This document shows positions 33,066-49,730 of a stretch of 64,000 nt of DNA, one piece after another. The position numbers were made by a program, and so were the translations under genes. Below the pieces are notes generated by a model. The model did no database searches and had not been told where the DNA came from. It was given only the letters and a program-made list of their open reading frames with translations. Source of the DNA: Eriocheir sinensis (Eukaryota; Arthropoda; Malacostraca; Decapoda; Varunidae); NCBI RefSeq assembly GCF_024679095.1, contig NC_066515.1, forward strand, positions 24,669,387-24,733,386. Reading direction: 5' to 3'. Each line of letters begins with the position of its first letter. Within the stretch, counting starts at the first letter, position 1.

Positions 33066-33239
33066 AGGGAGATAGGGAGAGAAGGGAGGGTAACCTGAAC
33101 ACCAAGTGGGTATAATTCGATATCCAAGGTTTGGCGTCAGCGGGAGGGAGAGGGACAAGAGGGAACTGAGAGAAGGGAGACATCCTAAAGAGAGGGAGGG
33201 AGAGAGGGGTAGCAGAGGAGGAAGGGGAGGGGGCTTCAA
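32756..33239. repeat. (GGT)n/(GGTGGA)n and (GA)n region
   Basis: 32863-32922 is GGT grading into GGA-GGT hexamers; 33029-33071 is (GA) grading into GGGAGA. 33075-33239 is G/A-rich. No gene. Confidence 0.8.
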
Positions 33240-33770
33240 GTGACCGCCATTATGAGTCTGAGTTCACCGCTCACTCTCCGGGCAAGATAATGAGTGTGAG
33301 TTTTGGTGGGCTGACGAGGGAGGGCGCTTGAGGCCTCTTCCTGCCGCGGTGCTTAGCGAGCAGGTGATGAGCTATCAGGTTCTTTGGGCGCCCTTTATGA
33401 GAGCCAGAAGTGTAGGGCCCTCCAGCGCGGCCTGGCGAGGGACGGATGAATAGGAGTGGTGGTGGCTAAGGGCGTCTGCTCTTCCTCCTCTCCTCCTGAT
33501 TCTGTGGTCCTCTGCTCCTCCTCCTCTTCGTCCCCCTCTTATACCCTTCCTCTCCTCCTCCTTGTCTCCCTCTTATCCTCCTCCTCGTCCTCCTCTTCAT
33601 GCTTCTCTTCCTGCTGCCGCTGCTCTTGCCTCTGCTGATGCTGCCGTGCCGTGGTTGTCGGGATCAATGTGTGATGGCGTGAGGGAAGGCTGCCCTGCCC
33701 GTCCCCTATACAGGACGTGTGGCGGGGGCTGTTGGCGACCTGTGGGAATGTGGGAACAGGGGGATTAGTT
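33240..33770. other. GC-rich unique island, then (CTC)-rich patch
   Basis: 33240-33455 is CpG-rich and non-repetitive. 33475-33640 is C/T-rich with CCTCCT words, and 33640-33770 is GC-rich again. No exon structure is recognised. 33240-33455 is a weak candidate for conserved noncoding DNA. Confidence 0.4.
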
Positions 33771-34100
33771 GATTTAGTTGGGTTAAGTTGTGTTTGGCTA
33801 GCTTACGTTAGGTTTGCCTGAGTATATAGTTTCGTTAAGTTTGGTTTGGTTAGATTATATATGGTTTGGTTTGGTTTGAAGTTTGATTTGGTTATGTTTG
33901 GTTAGCTTACGTTAGGTCTGGCTGAGTATATAGTTTCGTTAGGTTTGGTTTGGTTAGATTATATGGTTTGAAGTTTGCTTTGATTATGTTTTGTTAGTTT
34001 ACGTTAGGTTTGCCTGAGTATATAGTTTCGTTAGGGTTGGTTTGGTTAGATTATATGGTTTGGTTTGAAGTTTGATTTGATTTTGTTTGGTTAGGTATTT
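33771..34100. repeat. ~92-104-bp tandem repeat (3 copies)
   Basis: GCTTACGTTAGGTTTGCCTG then GAGTATATAGTTTCGTTA recurs at 33801, 33905 and 33997 (periods 104 and 92). Units contain a TTTGGTTTGGTTAGATTATA segment with length variation. Confidence 0.9.
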
Positions 34101-34245
34101 TTTTACAGCAATGACGGCTCAAGGGCAACAAAAAGACTGCAGAGAGAAAAAAAAAGCCCGCTACTCACCGCTCCGATAAGAGACAAAAGTAGAGTGACCA
34201 AAAGAGAGGTCAATTTCGGGTGAGGTGTCTTGATGGTAGGGTTCA
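34100..34245 (-). repeat. Dispersed repeat family B (- orientation)
   Basis: Read on the minus strand: CCGAAATTGACCTCTCTTTT, GTCACTC, TATCGGAGCGGTGAGTAGCG, GGCTTTTTTTT, TTGCCCTTGAGCCG, then CTGTAAAAAAA. The order of landmarks is the same as at 6600-6790, with high identity over the first 60 bases. Confidence 0.75.
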
Positions 34246-34249
34246 GTTA

Positions 34250-34690
34250 GGAAAAAAAGACGGAGAGGGAAAGAATAAAGAGAGCAAAGACAATGAAAAA
34301 TAAAAATAAAAAAGAGCAAGAAAACAAAGCTATCAAGACAAACGAAGACACGGAAAACGAACCCGATAAAAAGAAAGAAAGAAAGAAAGAAAAGAAAGCA
34401 AGCGAAGGAAAAAAAAAGGAAGAGACAGGTAAAGAAAAAAAAGACCGCAAAAAAAGAGAACAAAAACAAACAAGTATACAAAAAGAGGACAGAAGAAAAC
34501 ACAGAGCAAGAACAGAAGGAAACGAAGTATAAAAAAGACAATGAAAAAGAGATACGAAAGAGAGGACAAGAGAAAAGAACAATTGAACAAAATATGAAGC
34601 AGAAGAAGACACAACAAGGACACACAATAGGAAGAACAAAAGAAAGGAAGGAACGAAGGAAAAAACAGCAAAGATAGAGAGGGGAAAGGA
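34250..34690. repeat. Purine-rich tract
   Basis: A/G-rich + strand (GAAAG and AAACAAA words), with the (GAAA) run at 34373-34396. Open frames here come from composition. Confidence 0.8.
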
Positions 34691-34955
34691 GGCGAGCGGG
34701 CGGTGGCGGTGGCGGGCGGGGAGGGTCTCGCGGCGGACTTGTCAACACGCCTCGCCCGCCGCACGCCAAGCCCCGTGGCACCAAGAGGCCTCACCTGGCA
34801 TGTCCCGGCCCCACCTTTATGTCGCAATTTATTCCCGGCTTTTATCCCGGCGCCGGGGGAATTTAGAGCGAAATGAAGCCGCGGGAACCCTGCTGTTTTA
34901 CCTTTTTCCCCCCTCCGCCTGACCCCTTGTATATGTTGTCAGGCGGTGGGTGCTG
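34691..34955. promoter_or_regulatory. CpG-rich unique island, candidate enhancer
   Basis: This non-repetitive GC-rich block contains a perfect 12-bp palindrome CCCGGCGCCGGG (34846-34857) and A/T homeodomain-like words embedded in GC-rich DNA (CCTTTATG at 34814-34821, GCAATTTATT at 34824-34833, CTTTTATCC at 34839-34847). It stands out sharply from the purine-rich and GATA-like repeats on either side. Function is inferred only from composition and motifs. Confidence 0.3.
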
Positions 34956-35089
34956 TGGGGGTATTAGCGCGTTATTATCGTATATCTAAGTGTGTTGATG
35001 GCGCTGCCTTGCTGGGGTGAGAGAGGAGGTGAAGGTGAGGTGCTTGGGTGTTTGTGTTATGTATTCTAAGAGCCTTTGATGTTGCTGTT

Positions 35090-35560
35090 TATGGAGAGAC
35101 AAAATGATTGAGGTAGAGATATTGAGAGAGAAATTGAGATAGAAAGATTCAAAGAGAGATTAATATAGAGAGATTGGGAAATAGAGATTGAGATACTGAG
35201 ACATAGACTGAGATTGAGATAGAGATATTGAGAAAGAGAAATTGAGATAGAAAGATTCAAATAGAGAGATTAATATATGGGAAATAGAGATTGAGATACT
35301 GAGACATAGACTGAGATTGAGATAGAGATATTGAGAGAGAAATTGAGATAGAAAGATTCAAAGAGAGATTAATATAGAGAGATTGGGAAATGGAGATTGA
35401 GATACTGAGACATAGACTGATATTGAGATAGAGAAATTGAGAGAGAAATTAAGATAGAAAGATTCAAATAGAGAGATTAATATAGAGAGATTGAGATACT
35501 AAAACATAGACTGAGATTGAGATAGAGAAATTGAGATAGACTTAGACACTGGGATAGAAC
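35090..35560. repeat. ~105-bp nested tandem array of GATA/GAGATTGA words
   Basis: AGAAAGATTCAAA recurs at 35141, 35249, 35350 and 35456 (periods 108, 101 and 106). Units are themselves built from short GAGATAGAGAT/ATTGAGA words, indicating a two-level repeat structure. Confidence 0.9.
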
Positions 35561-35724
35561 TATTTAAAAAGAGATTATACAAAAAAAAGGGATACAGATA
35601 AACAGACAGAGAAATAGAAAGAATAAGGATGGCTTTGTGTTTATCAGCTGGGACAGAAAGTTAAATACAGTAGTAATTGTAGTTGTGTTATAGTAGTAAT
35701 AATAGTTGCAGCAGTAGTAGTAAC

Positions 35725-35758
<34 letters not shown>

Positions 35759-35998
35759 ATAGCAGTGGTTGCAAATAGGCGTTTCACAATTTTCACTACA
35801 CAAAACAGGGGGAAAAAAATATTACCGAAAGAAAGGAAATTAGAAAAGATCGTAATGAAACAAGCGACGAAGAAACAAACAAAAAAAAGACAAAAACATA
35901 TAAAATCTCATTACCTTGAATTCCAACCCGCTACCATTTAATGAATATTCAAACCCAAAGATTAGATCAAGGTAATTAACACTCTGACTAGGTAGGCA

Positions 35999-36000
<2 letters not shown>
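35561..36000. repeat. A-rich sequence with (AGT)n
   Basis: (AGT) lies at 35690-35765 with AAT and GCAG interruptions. The remainder is A-rich unique DNA. Confidence 0.75.
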
Positions 36001-36056
<56 letters not shown>

Positions 36057-36142
36057 GGCTATCAGGTGACCAGATCAGAAATAGCAATTGGATCAAGTAT
36101 TAGTGGTGATTGTGATGCAGATAGTTCTTGTGATGTGCGTGC

Positions 36143-36192
<50 letters not shown>
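36001..36192 (+). repeat. (GA)n and (GT)n microsatellites
   Basis: (GA) lies at 36002-36054 and (GT) at 36147-36191, preceded by GTGCGTGCGT. Confidence 0.96.
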
Positions 36193-36530
36193 ACTGCAAA
36201 TTTGAATATGACACAATCGAAGTATATTTTGTTTCTCTGACTTGCAGAAATTAAACTATCATTACTTTTTTTTTATACCTGTATAGTCTCCGCCAAGTAT
36301 TTTCCCTCTCCCAAATGCTAGCTATGTGTTAAGAGGCCTGTCCACACCCTGAGTATTTCTTTCGTGTGTGGGGGGGGCTCAAACCACATACCTTTTTTGG
36401 GTAATGACTTTTTACTACCCCTTAAATTACAGCTCAGTGTGTGCTCCTATGCTGTATAAAAACAAGTGAGATTTGCGTACGATTAGACCAGTGTGAATTT
36501 GTGAGGTATTAATCAAACGAATGTCTATAA
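36193..36530. other. Intergenic unique sequence
   Basis: AT-rich unique DNA with a short G run at 36369-36376. Nothing recognised. Confidence 0.5.
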
Positions 36531-36772
36531 GTAAAGTATTTCTCATCTAAAACTCAATTCGCAAAAACCACCTCAACTTGAAGATATCCCGTGAAGGCGA
36601 AGAACTAGTCATTTTATCGAACTCTTCCTTCTTCGCCTCATCATGTATTAAGTAAATTATTTCTCTTCTACAACTGAACTCGCAAAGACGTCCACCTCAC
36701 TTCAAGATTTCCGGGGAAGGCGAGGAAGCAGTTATTTTATCGAACTCTCCCTTCTCCGCCCCATCATGTATC
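36531..36772. repeat. 121-bp tandem duplication (2 copies)
   Basis: GTAAAGTATTTCTC (36531) and GTAAATTATTTCTC (36652) open copies. They share TTTTATCGAACTCT, CCTTCT.CGCC and CATCATGTAT. Confidence 0.85.
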
Positions 36773-37052
36773 CGTCTTGGGTGCATGTCCAGGGCCGGTT
36801 ATGGGCAATGGCATTCTCGGGACAAACAAACACGACGGCCGGCATCCCACACACGACTGGCCGCAGCCTTGGTTGGAGGAGATGGCTGGTATGATAATCG
36901 CCGACTCGCCTTGTTGCCGCCTCGCACGCACATCCATTAGCTCTGTAAACTGTCTGACGTGTGTGTCCTTGCGTTCTGATCTTTCGAGGTTACGTTGTTT
37001 GTATACCTGTCCGGATGTCTGTTGTATAGTTACCTGGTGTGGTTTTAGAGTC

Positions 37053-37087
<35 letters not shown>

Positions 37088-37150
37088 GCGTATGCTTGTG
37101 AGGGTTTTGAGTTTTGTTTTGATATAGTGTTGCTTGTGTTGTTGGTAGAG
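36773..37150. other. Unique GC-balanced segment with (GT)n
   Basis: 36773-36960 is non-repetitive and CpG-containing. A frame open over 36777-37127 on the + strand ends in translated (GT) repeat, and I recognise no domain in it. (GT) lies at 37055-37085. Confidence 0.4.
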
Positions 37151-37860
37151 AATAGGTTTAGCTGATAATAATAAAAGAAAGAATAAGAAGAACAGGGGGG
37201 AGAGAAAGACGAGAATAAGGAAGGGAATGGAAGAAGGAATGTGTGATGTCGGTACAGGTGAAGTTTAGCTGATGATGAAAAGAAGAATAAGAAGAGAAAG
37301 GGAGTAGAGAAAGAGGGGAAACAATAAAGGAAAAGATGCAGCTAAATGTTATAGGTATAAAATTTAGCTGATAATGATGAAAAGAAGAAGAGAAAGGGGA
37401 GGAGAGAAAGAGGGGAAAAAATAAAGGAAAAGATGCAGCTAAGTGTTGTAGATATAAAATTTAGCTGACAATAAAAAGAAGAATAAGAAAAGGAGGAGGA
37501 GAGAAAGAGCATGAAAAAAGAAATGAAAAGAAACACGAAAATGAATAAAAATGAAAGTGTGCCGTCGGTACAGTTAAAAAATTTAGATGATAATGAAAAG
37601 GAGAAAAGAAGGAAAGGAGGAAGAGAGAGGAGAAAAAAGAGAAATGAAATGAGGCAGGAAAATGAATAAGAATAAGGAGAATAATATATAACAAAGAAAT
37701 AATAATAAAGATCAATAATAATAAAGAGACGAATCGTAAAGAAAATAATAAAGATAATAATAAATGATAAAGAGGAGAATAATAAAGAGAAAGTAAATAA
37801 TAATAAAAAAAGAAATGAAATGAGGCGGGAAAGTGAATAAAATCAACACTCAAACCTCCT
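37151..37860. repeat. ~100-bp A/G-rich tandem array
   Basis: TTTAGCTGA followed by TAAT..AAAAAGAAGAA(TAAG)AAG recurs at 37156, 37265, 37361 and 37461, and as TTTAGATGA at 37579. GGAGAGAAAGAG(G)GGAAA and GATGCAGCTAA(A/G)TGTT are shared. 37680-37810 grades into AATAA repeats. Confidence 0.85.
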
Positions 37861-37904
37861 CCAGCGAACAAAAGGAGCTTGATTTTAATGTCACAATGAT
37901 AGTG

Positions 37905-38105
37905 TATCGGCCTTACCCCAGAGCCTCACCCCTTCTTCCCCTCCCTCACCCCTCCTCACCCCCACCATCACCCCTGTCCCCTCCCATCTCCCCTCTCCCC
38001 TTCTTCCCCTCCCTCACCCCTGCTCACCCTCACCATCACCCCTGTCCCCCTCCATCTCCCCTCTCCCCTTCCATCTCTCCCCTCTACCTCCTCCCTGTTA
38101 CCCTC
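37905..38105 (+). repeat. C-rich ~75-bp tandem duplication
   Basis: CTTCTTCCCCTCCCTCACCC followed by CACCATCACCCCTGTCCCC and CATCTCCCCTCTCCCC occurs at about 37930 and 38001. Confidence 0.85.
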
Positions 38106-38226
38106 CGAGCGACACAAAAAATATATGTATAACAAGGCCTGCTTTCTTATCTCATGGCTCAGAGCGATGTGTGAAAGGTGTCAGTCAGAGGTCGTATCGG
38201 AGACCTGACGGAGACGCTGACGAGGT

Positions 38227-38269
<43 letters not shown>

Positions 38270-39000
38270 ACATCGTTGGTTTCAGGTTTCATATAATTTT
38301 TTGGGTGATTTTTTTGGTCTTTTTTGGTCTTTTTTTTGCTCTTTTTCAGGGGGAGTCATGGCCCGGAGTTCTATGTGGCCTTCTTTTTCTCTCTCCCTCT
38401 CTCTCCCTCCTGATTTTTTTTCCTTCCCTCCCTCCCTCTATCTTCCAACAGTGTGTTTTTCCTCTTTTCTTTAGTCACATTTTATTTTCCCGGATGTGGT
38501 GTGTCGATGTTTTTAGTTTATTTACAGCCTAACCGCATTTTTGGGGTTTCGATCCACTATTTATCCCCCTCTCCTTCCCTCCCCTCTCCTCGCTCTCTAT
38601 CTTCCCCTTCCCTTCTCCCCCTTCCCTTCCATCCCTGTGTTCCCTTCCTCTTTTATTTTTTCCTCCCCTTCCCTTCTATCTCTACCTTCTCTCCATCCTC
38701 ATTTGTTTTCTTCTAAATCTCCTTTCCCTTTTCTGCTTTTCATCCTCTTTTTCCCTCCTTTCTTTCTTTTTTTTTTTTTTTGCCTCCCTCTCTTCGTGTC
38801 ATCCACTTTTTCCTCCTTCCCTTCCTCCTATCTTCTTCCTCCACTTTCCATCATTCTCTACCCTCTTTCCTTTCTCCTCTTCTAACTTTTTTTCTCTCCC
38901 TCCTCTTCCTCTTCTATTTCTACCTCCTACCCTCCTTCCTTCCAGTCCTCCTCCTCCTCCTCCTCCTCCTCCTCCTCCTGCCGTTCCCTTCCTCACCTCC
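38106..39000 (+). repeat. (GA)n then polypyrimidine tract
   Basis: (GA) lies at 38229-38265. 38380-39000 is C/T-rich with a T run (38768-38780) and (CCT) at 38949-38979. No gene. Confidence 0.8.
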
Positions 39001-39105
39001 TTAGGGACAGAACGTTTAAGTGTCACTTCCAAAAAAGACTTATTCTGAACGCAAGGAAAAAAGAAAGGTTGAACTATCTGTCGCCCACATCAATTGGACG
39101 GACAT

Positions 39106-39679
<574 letters not shown>

Positions 39680-39748
<69 letters not shown>

Positions 39749-40140
39749 CTCTTTTCACCTCCCTCCTTATTTTCCACCTTCATTTTTCTCATTTCCTCTC
39801 CCTATCTCTCCTATTTTCCATCATTTTCTCCCTTCCTTCCTTCCGTTCTCTCCCTTTATCTCAATTCCGCCCTCATTTTTCTCATTTCCTCTCCCTATCT
39901 CTCCTATTTTCCATCATTTCCTCCCTTCCTTCCGTTCTCTCCCTTTATCTCCATTCCACCCTCATTTTTCTCATTTCCTCTCCCTATATCTCCTATTTTC
40001 CATCATTTTCTCCCTTCCTTTCTTCCGTTCTCTCCCTCTATTTCCAACTTTCCATCCTCATCTTCCTCCTTTTTTCCCTACTCCATCTCCCCCTTCTACT
40101 TACCATCCCTGTTTCCTTCCTTCCCTTTCTCAATATCCTA
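39680..40140 (+). repeat. (GT)32 and a ~90-bp pyrimidine tandem repeat (3 copies)
   Basis: (GT) lies at 39680-39743. TCATTTTTCTCATTTCCTCT followed by CCCTATCTCTCCTATTTTCC and CGTTCTCTCCCTTTATCTC recurs at 39780, 39872 and 39961 (periods 92 and 89). Confidence 0.92.
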
Positions 40141-42785
<2,645 letters not shown>

Positions 42786-42970
42786 TCCTCTCTTCTTCCT
42801 TCGTCTTCTTCCACCTCTCTCCTCTCTTCTCCCTGCTCTCTCTTCTTCTCCCTTCGTCTTCTTCCTAGCTTGCTTCCCTCTCCCTCTCTTTCTTCCACCT
42901 CTCCATCTCCCTCTTCTACTCCCTTGTCTTCTTCCTCGCTTACCCCCCTCTCCCTCCCCCTCCCCCCCCG

Positions 42971-44760
<1,790 letters not shown>

Positions 44761-44995
44761 CTGATTCTCTCTCTCTCTCCCTCGTGTTCCGGAGTTTATC
44801 GTTCGTCTTTTGTTATTTACCTAGTGTTTCCCCGCTGTGTTACTTCGTCTATATTATGAGGCTTGTTTTTTTAGGTGTAGGATATGAGAGCGAGTAATAA
44901 GAGGAGGAAGAGGAAGAGGAAGAGGAGGAGGAGGAGGAGGGTAACAAAAAAGTGAACATATACTGAGCGGTGTTAATAAGTTTAAAGAAACAAAG

Positions 44996-45042
<47 letters not shown>

Positions 45043-45290
45043 ATATTTAAGAGAAGAGTGAGAAAGTAAAGCAAATTCGAAGTCAAAACTAGACATGCAA
45101 GGTTCTTTTTCTTCCCTTCCTCCTCCTCCTCCTCCTCCTCCTCCTCCTCCTCCTCCTCCTCCTCCTCCTCTTCGATTGCCATCCAGACTTAACTTCACAC
45201 ATTTTAACACATTTCTGAGCCAAATTGTAATCGTTTTTTTTTTTTTTTTTTTTTTATCCCATGAATCAAATTTTTAAGTAGAGAGAAAAT
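44761..45290. repeat. (GGA), (GA)n, (CCT)17 and poly-T
   Basis: (GGA) lies at 44900-44940, (GA) at 45000-45038, (CCT) at 45119-45171 and poly-T at 45235-45255. The GGA and CCT runs are inverted. Confidence 0.93.
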
Positions 45291-45830
45291 GGAGGTGGAT
45301 AGGCTCTTGTTCTTCTTTGTTCTTGTTCGTCAATTTGTTCTTCTTCTTCTTGTTCTTTTCCTATTCCTATTTCCCTTTTTCTTATTGTTATCCCTATTCT
45401 CCTTTTTCTCAATCATTCCTATCCTCCTTTTTCTCATTCCTATTCCTATCCTCCTTTTTCTTATCCTTATCCTTCTTCTTCTTCTCATTCTTCTTCTCAT
45501 TTGTCTTTACATCTTTATTATCCCTGATTAAAGTGCGTTGCTATCGTGTCTAAGCCTCGTCCACTGTTCTCTGTTTTGCTCTGTTTATCAACTGTTCTCT
45601 ATATCAAAACGGGGTACCAACACAAACACAATCACCAGCGCCATCATTACCACCCCTACCAACAACAACAAACATCAACATGACCATCAGCACCATTGCC
45701 ACCACGATCTCTGTTCCTGTCATCCGCGCATCCATACAGTTACGCTAATCCATCCCTCGCTCGACTCCCCTCCACACGCACTGTCCACCAGCCGCCTTCA
45801 TGATCACACTCCACTCTGTTGTGTAGTCTG
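45291..45830. other. T/C-rich segment then unique sequence
   Basis: 45291-45530 is T/C-rich with TTCTCATTCCTATTCCTATC words. 45540-45830 is unique with ACAA and ACC words. No gene. Confidence 0.5.
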
Positions 45831-46310
45831 TGCTGAACGAGGGATCAAGGAAGAAAGGAGTAGGAAAAGGGAAAGAAAAGGAGAAATAGGAAAAACAGGG
45901 AGGAGAGAACGGGAAGAAAGGAGGAAAGGGAGAAAGAATGTAGGAGAAAGGAAATGTTGTGTAGTCTGTACTGAACGAGGGAACAAGGGAGAAAAGAGTT
46001 AAAGAAAGGAGGAAAAGAAAAAAAAGGAGGAGAAATGGGAGAAACATGGAGGAGAGAAAGGAAGAAAGGAGGAAAAGGCGAAAGAATGTAGGAGAAAGAA
46101 AGAGAAATGTTGTGTATTCTGAACGAGGGAACAAAGAAGGAGTTAAAAAAAAAGAAAGGAATAGGAAAAGAAAAAAAGAGGGAGGAGAAATAGAAAAACA
46201 GGGAGAAGAAAAAAGGAAGAAAGGATAAAAAATGGAGAAAGAATGTAGGAGAAACAAGAAAAGTGAAGTAAAATTAGGATGAAAAAAAGAGAGGAAAAAA
46301 AGGAAATATA
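45815..46310. repeat. ~140-150-bp purine-rich tandem repeat (3 copies)
   Basis: TTGTGTAGTCTGT-CTGAACGAGG starts at 45818, 45957 and (shortened) 46109. Each is followed by AAGGAGGAAA and AGAATGTAGGAGAAA sequence. Confidence 0.85.
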
Positions 46311-46329
46311 TCAAACATAATTTTCTACA

Positions 46330-46420
46330 TAGTTTTCCCCCCCCTTCCCCCCCCTCCACCCCCCCCCCCACACACACACACACGCAGCCTCCCTCCTCCA
46401 CCTCCCCCCCCCCTCCCAGT
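46330..46420 (+). repeat. C-rich tract with (CA)
   Basis: Poly-C patches with a short CACACACA run. No gene. Confidence 0.85.
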
Positions 46421-46589
46421 CCACTCTATCAGCTAGCCTAACACTAACTATAAATATTTGTCAATTAAAGAATTTACGAGTGAGGCACGAAGCGTTTTGA
46501 TAATTACAGCCAAGAGATCAAATATTTATCGGAATATAACGTTGTATTCCATAATTTATCCGCTGCAGTATATTTCAGCGCGCCAGAGG

Positions 46590-47215
46590 AAACGACTTTT
46601 TGTGCAGTGCGATGCCGAGTGAAATAAATCAAGCTGTCGTTGGTACACATCAGAAATAAAGGTAATGATGATAACCTAATAAGTAAGTAAGTAAGCAAGT
46701 AGCTGGTTTTCTTTATACAGCGTCCGATAATTAGAAGGGAAACTGCAGAAATTATATGAAGAAATGCGTAAAATAAATCAAGTTGTCGTTGGTACACATC
46801 AGAAATAAAGGTAATGATGATAACCTAATAAGTAAGTAAGTAAACAAGTAGCTGGTTTTCTTTATACAGCGTCCGATAATTAGAAGGGAAACTGCAGAAA
46901 TTATATGATGAAGAAATGCGTAAAATAAATCAAGTTGTCGTTTTTACACATCAGAAAAGAGAGTAATGATGATAATAATGATGAATAAGTAAGTAAACAA
47001 GTAGCTGGTTTTCTTTATACAGCGTCCGATAATTTGAAGGGAAACTGCAGAAATGATGAGGCCGAGAGTGATGAAAAAATGCGTAAAATAAATCTTTGTC
47101 GTTGGTACACAGAAAAAAAAATAATAATGATAATAATAATAAGGTAAGTAAACATGCAGTTGGTTTTCTTTATACAGCGTCCGATAATTAGAAGGGAACT
47201 ACAGAAATTATTAGG
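46590..47215. repeat. 149-161-bp tandem array (4 copies)
   Basis: TGTCGTTGGTACACATCAGA landmarks at 46635, 46784, 46936 and 47097 (periods 149, 152 and 161). All units share AGCTGGTTTTCTTTATACAG, CGTCCGATAAT and AAGTAAGTAA. The first two are nearly identical. Confidence 0.93.
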
Positions 47216-47900
47216 CCAGTCGTGCTAAAAAGTTTGTAATCATCCTTATGCAGTATTTTATAAGTTGAAAAAATAACAAAGAATAACTGAATAACGTTTG
47301 AAATTATGTGTATGCAGCCTTTTCTAACTGCAAAGAAAATCCAAAGTCAAAAAGTATTCTGGACGGTATTTTAAATTTCTCGTAGGCAGCATTTTGTAAT
47401 TTAAAGGATGCAAAAGTAAGAAAAATATTAAGGAATGCGTTTGAAATCCCTCTATAAAGCATTTCCCAAGTACAATAAGAAAATCCAAAGCCAAAAAAGT
47501 AATCTGGATGGTATTTTCAATTTTCCGTAGGCGGCATTTTGTAATTTAAAGGATGCAAAATTAAGAAAAATAATAAGGAGAGTATTTCAAATCCCTCTGT
47601 AAAGCATTTCCCAAGTACAGTAAGAAAATCCAAACCCAAAAAAGTAATCTGGATGGTATTTTGAATTTTCCGTAAGCAGCATTTTCTAATTTAAATGATT
47701 TGGAGAACATTTCAAATTCCTCCATAAAACATTCCCCAAGTACAGTAAGAATGCAAACCAATCAGAAAGTTTTTTCATAGCATTTAAAATTTCCTTATGC
47801 AGTATTTTCTAATTACGAATGTGACAAAAAAAGAACAGAAATGGGCTGGATAACACTTAATATTTTCGTATCCACCATTTTCAAATTACAAAGAGGATGC
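47216..47900. repeat. 145-bp tandem array with ~60-bp sub-repeats
   Basis: GGA-GGTATTTT at 47361, 47506 and 47651 gives an exact 145-bp period. Within units, the words CAGCATTTTGTAATTTAAAG and AAGCATTTCCCAAGTACA are two halves of a related ~60-70-bp subunit. Outer copies are more diverged. It adjoins the 46.6-kb array directly. Confidence 0.88.
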
Positions 47901-48700
47901 AAAACAGAAAACGATAAACGTGCTGAGTATTATATCATTTGTAACCGTCTTTCTACATCATTACACGACTCCGAGGAAGATGCAAACCGCGTACGACAGA
48001 CGCGCTGAATGACCCAGGCTGATACACGCCCCGAGGCACCGCGGAGGAAGGCGACTCAAAACTCAGCAAACTCAAGACTCTTCCATAATAGACAAGCTCG
48101 CCTCAGACGCTGCCCCGCCTGTTACGTACGTCCGCTGCGGCATAAGCCATCACTGAGAAAGGTCATAAAAGTGTAGAAAAAGAGTTTGAAAGCCTGACAG
48201 AAAGCAGATATGACAACAGTAGGGCAAAAGAATCACTAGAAAGGTCATGAAAATACCGAAAATGAGTTAATGATAAATAAATGAATTCTGGCGTTGCGTT
48301 CACTAAATACTTTGCGTGAGGCTGAAAAGTACAGAGGTAAAGACGACTGGGAAATTATAAATAGTAGTAGTAGTAGTAGTAGTAGTAATAGTAGTGATAT
48401 CAATCGTCCCCTGCCCTCTGTTGGCCGCGATAGAATACGAAATTTACATCCATGACAAAGGTGACGTTGACCCGCGAGAGAGAGAGAGAGAGAGGGAGAG
48501 GGACAGAAAGCATGATGATGATGATGATGATATATTAATAGGCAGTGCGTGAAGGGTTTTGGTGATTGGGAATAATGGATGGGGTGAGGCATTTACTGAG
48601 GTGATTAGTGAAAGAAAAGGTGGAGGTGATGGGAGGTGTAGGAGGGGTGGTGGTGGTGATGTGGTGGTGGTGGTGGTGCGTGTGGAAGAGTGTATATATG
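47901..48700. other. Intergenic unique sequence with short repeats
   Basis: 47980-48150 is unique and CpG-containing. (AGT) lies at 48363-48387, (GA) at 48476-48493, (ATG) at 48512-48530 and GGT words at 48640-48680. No gene. Confidence 0.5.
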
Positions 48701-48706
48701 TAGTGG

Positions 48707-48708
<2 letters not shown>

Positions 48709-48749
<41 letters not shown>

Positions 48750-48806
48750 CCTCATGTTGTTTGTCACGCCAAGTTGGTAACATGGCGTTTATGGCTTGTG
48801 CGTGAC

Positions 48807-48882
<76 letters not shown>
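48709..48882 (+). repeat. Two (GT)n microsatellites
   Basis: (GT) lies at 48711-48748 and 48809-48881 (73 bases). Confidence 0.97.
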
Positions 48883-48883
<1 letters not shown>

Positions 48884-49406
48884 GCCCGAGAGTGAAGATA
48901 AAAGGCAGAAATAGAGATATCAGTTGTCATCCCCCACAAACACAAACATCACCCCTCTCCCTTCCCCTCCCCCTTCCCCCCCACAAACACCAACACAAAC
49001 ACACACACACAGAAAAATACAGGTGAGGAGAAACTGAGGGGGAGAGAAACCAGGAGGAGGAGGAAGCAGGGGGGGTAGGAGGCGGCAGGGGCGGCAGGGA
49101 GCGTTGAAGCTGTCGACAACCTCCCTGACTCCCGCAAATTGCCACTAGGACAAAATTTTTACTCACCGACTTGTAAACACGGTGTGACATGATCCCTTCC
49201 CCCTCCTCCTCCTCCTCCTCCTCCTCCTACCTCCTCTACCTCCTCTTCCTCCTCCCCATGGTCTCAATTTCAACTCCCCAGCTCCCCACCGCCTTGTAAG
49301 CCTTCCCCCCTTCAATCCTTACCCCGTGGACATTAAGTTTCGGTTTCAATATGGCTTTTAACAGTTCACTTCCACCCCATTTTTTTTTTTTTTTGGGGGG
49401 GAGGGG
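48883..49406. other. Intergenic: C-rich and (CCT)n patches
   Basis: 48930-49010 is C/A-rich, 49030-49105 is G-rich, and (CCT) lies at 49202-49227. No gene. Confidence 0.55.
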
Positions 49407-49730
49407 TTCCCTTCACTCCTCTCTCATTCCCTCACACTCACTCCGTTTTCTTTCCTTTCTCCTTTTATCTCGTGCACTCCCTTTCTTTCTTTCTCTTCCT
49501 TTCACTATTCGTTCTCCATTTTCCCACTTTTCCATCTCTCTATCTCACTTCCCATTCTCTCTTTTTGGTTCCCTTCACTCCTCTCTCATTCCCTCTCACT
49601 CACTCCGTTTTCTTCCCTTTCTCCTTTTATCTCGTGCACTCCCTTTCTTTCTTTCTCTTCCTTTCGCTATTCGTTCTCCATTATCCCACTTTTCCATCTC
49701 TCTATCTCACTTCCCATTCTCTCTTTCTCT
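49407..49730 (+). repeat. 162-bp tandem duplication (2 copies), pyrimidine-rich
   Basis: TTCCCTTCACTCCTCTCTCA starts copies at 49407 and 49569. They share CACTCCGTTTTCTT, TTTATCTCGTGCACTCCC and CTATTCGTTCTCCATT with few differences. This is a recent duplication. Confidence 0.93.

Noticed and set aside
36777..37127. 116-codon frame in unique DNA
   Set aside because: The last part is translated (GT)n, the start is not an ATG in good context, and no domain is recognisable.
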